From Holophagales bacterium UBA2201 (GTDB lineage: Bacteria; Acidobacteriota; Thermoanaerobaculia; UBA2201): a stretch of DNA of 13,386 bases. The notes below the pieces were generated by a model. That model was not told the DNA's origin, did not search any database, and was given only the letters and a program-made list of their open reading frames with translations. Location: NCBI GenBank assembly GCA_002327305.1, contig DCUZ01000090.1, positions 26,358-39,743 of the forward strand, given 5' to 3'. The translations under genes and the position numbers were made by a program. Positions within the stretch are counted from its first letter, which is position 1. The number at the start of each line of letters is the position of its first letter. Positions 12,034 to 13,386 of the stretch are shown here, in pieces.

Positions 12034-13386
12034 ATGAAAAAAGAGCTTTCCAAGGCCTTCGAGGCCTCCACCTTCGAATCCGGCTGGTATGACTTCTGGC
12101 AGGGCAGGGGCTATTTCACCGCCCGGCCCGACTCCGGCCGGCCCCCCTTCTGCATCGTCATCCCGCCGCCCAACGTGACGGGAAAACTGCACATGGGGCA
12201 CGCCCTCAACAACACCCTCCACGACGTCATCGTCCGGTGGAAACGGATGAAGGGGTTCGACGTCCTCTGGCTCCCCGGCACCGACCACGCCGGCATCGCC
12301 ACCCAGATGGTCGTCGAGCGCGAGCTGACGAAGGAGGGGAAGAACCGCCACGCGATGGGGCGCGAGGCCTTCCTCGCGGTGATGTGGGAGTGGAAGGCCA
12401 AATACAAGGACAACATCAAGCGCCAGTTGCAGATGCTGGGTTGCTCCTGCGACTGGACCCGCGAGCGGTTCACCCTCGACGAGGGGCTCTCCAGGGCCGT
12501 CCGCAAGGCCTTCGTGATGCTTCACGACGAGGGGCTCATCACCCGCGGGTGGAGCATCGTCAACTGGTGCCCCCGGTGCCAGACGGCGCTGTCCGACCTG
12601 GAAGTGGAACACATGGAGGTGAAGGGGAAGCTCTGGCACATCCGCTACCCCCTCCGGGAGGGCGGCGGCTCCATCGTCGTGGCCACCACGCGGCCGGAGA
12701 CCATGCTGGGCGACACCGCCGTGGCCGTCCATCCGGAAGATGAGCGGTACGCGGGCCTGGTCGGCAGGATGCTCATGCTCCCGCTCATGGAGCGGCCCAT
12801 CCCCGTCATCGCCGACGCGGCGGTGGAGAAGGAATTCGGCACCGGCGCCGTGAAGGTGACCCCCGCCCACGACCCCAACGATTTCGCCTTCGGCAAGCGG
12901 CACGACCTCCCCAGCGTCCTCATCATGGACGACCGGGGCGTGCTCAACGCCGAGGCGGGTCCCTACCAGGGGATGGACCGCTTCGAGGCGCGGCGCAAGG
13001 TGGTGGCCGACCTGGAGGCCAAGGGCCTCCTCGTCGAGATCAAGGACCACCTCCACAACGTGGGCCACTGCCAGCGGTGCCGCACGATGGTGGAGCCCAC
13101 CCTGTCGCGCCAGTGGTTCGTGAAGATGGAGCCCCTCGCCGCCCCGGCCATCAAGGTGGTGGAGGATGGAGCGATCCAGTTCATCCCCGACCAGTGGGTG
13201 AAGGTGTACAACGAATGGCTCACCAACATCCACGACTGGTGCATCTCCCGTCAACTGTGGTGGGGCCACCGCATCCCCGCCTGGTACTGCCCCTGCGGCG
13301 CCACCATCGTCGCGGAGGCCGACCCGGCCGCCTGCCCCAAGTGCGGAGGCAAGGAGCTCAAGCAGGACGAGGACGTCCTCGACACC
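12034..13386 (+). CDS. valS: Valyl-tRNA synthetase, N-terminal half (cut by window end)
   Basis: The first 451 residues of a class I valyl-tRNA synthetase, which charges tRNA-Val in the cytoplasm and hydrolyses mischarged Thr-tRNA-Val. The HIGH-type motif is His53-Met-Gly-His56, preceded by Pro-Pro-Pro-Asn-Val-Thr-Gly. The CP1 editing domain is clear: Thr218-Thr-Arg-Pro-Glu-Thr, Gly-Asp-Thr-Ala-Val, and Gly269-Thr-Gly-Ala-Val-Lys-Val-Thr-Pro-Ala-His-Asp280. The stretch Ile404-Ser-Arg-Gln-Leu-Trp-Trp-Gly-His-Arg opens the second half of the catalytic domain, followed by a zinc knuckle with C419/C421 and C434/C437. The KMSKS loop, anticodon domain and C-terminal arm lie past the window. The ATG at 12034 fits the family start (Lys-rich then Trp-Tyr-Asp-Phe-Trp) and follows the -10 box closely. 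Confidence 0.97.
   Translation, partial: MKKELSKAFEASTFESGWYDFWQGRGYFTARPDSGRPPFCIVIPPPNVTGKLHMGHALNNTLHDVIVRWKRMKGFDVLWLPGTDHAGIATQMVVERELTKEGKNRHAMGREAFLAVMWEWKAKYKDNIKRQLQMLGCSCDWTRERFTLDEGLSRAVRKAFVMLHDEGLITRGWSIVNWCPRCQTALSDLEVEHMEVKGKLWHIRYPLREGGGSIVVATTRPETMLGDTAVAVHPEDERYAGLVGRMLMLPLMERPIPVIADAAVEKEFGTGAVKVTPAHDPNDFAFGKRHDLPSVLIMDDRGVLNAEAGPYQGMDRFEARRKVVADLEAKGLLVEIKDHLHNVGHCQRCRTMVEPTLSRQWFVKMEPLAAPAIKVVEDGAIQFIPDQWVKVYNEWLTNIHDWCISRQLWWGHRIPAWYCPCGATIVAEADPAACPKCGGKELKQDEDVLDT

Overview
The window is about 13.4 kb of very G+C-rich bacterial chromosome, with C-rich third codon positions almost throughout. One gene at 7128-8555 is clearly more A+T-rich. The set of families (DUF1844, PATAN/DUF4388, a TPR plus zinc-ribbon membrane protein, a DUF4412 secreted protein, a stand-alone cobalamin-binding domain, a receiver protein with a long Pro/Glu linker) fits a Gram-negative-type, deeply branching phylum such as Acidobacteriota/Aminicenantes or a deltaproteobacterial relative. 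This placement is inference; no rRNA or other decisive marker is present.

Layout. 23-1167 (+): EamA/DMT permease overlapping an 84-aa protein. 1222-4798 (+): a tightly overlapping operon of DUF1844 protein, TPR/zinc-ribbon membrane protein, and a PATAN protein with a membrane anchor and a pseudopilin-like C-terminus. 5015-5854 (+): secreted DUF4412 protein, closed by a textbook terminator. 5966-6937 (+): metallo-beta-lactamase-fold hydrolase of the RNA/DNA exonuclease type. 7128-8555 (-): low-GC secreted TPR-like protein. 8880-9389 (-): NusG/RfaH-type paralogue between two direct copies of a composite repeat. 9731-11743 (+): cobalamin-binding protein plus a response regulator. 12034 to the window end (+): valyl-tRNA synthetase, cut by the window edge. 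No tRNA, rRNA, CRISPR array or transposase was seen.

Two patterns are not explained by the genes. First, most transcription units begin with a -10 hexamer only 6-8 nt (once 11 nt) before the start codon, so the mRNAs should be leaderless or nearly so. Genes inside operons, and the DUF4412 gene, have Shine-Dalgarno sites or stop/start overlaps instead. Second, the intergenic spaces from 6940 on hold several unrelated families of degenerate 7-bp tandem words (one family is 8-bp), in both orientations, resembling in style the heptameric STRR repeats of filamentous cyanobacteria. Some are assembled into a composite element whose copies flank the NusG paralogue.

The best candidates for new biology are the PATAN-pseudopilin fusion operon, the PopZ-like architecture of the response regulator, the heptamer repeat system with its NusG-paralogue cassette, and the leaderless promoter grammar.
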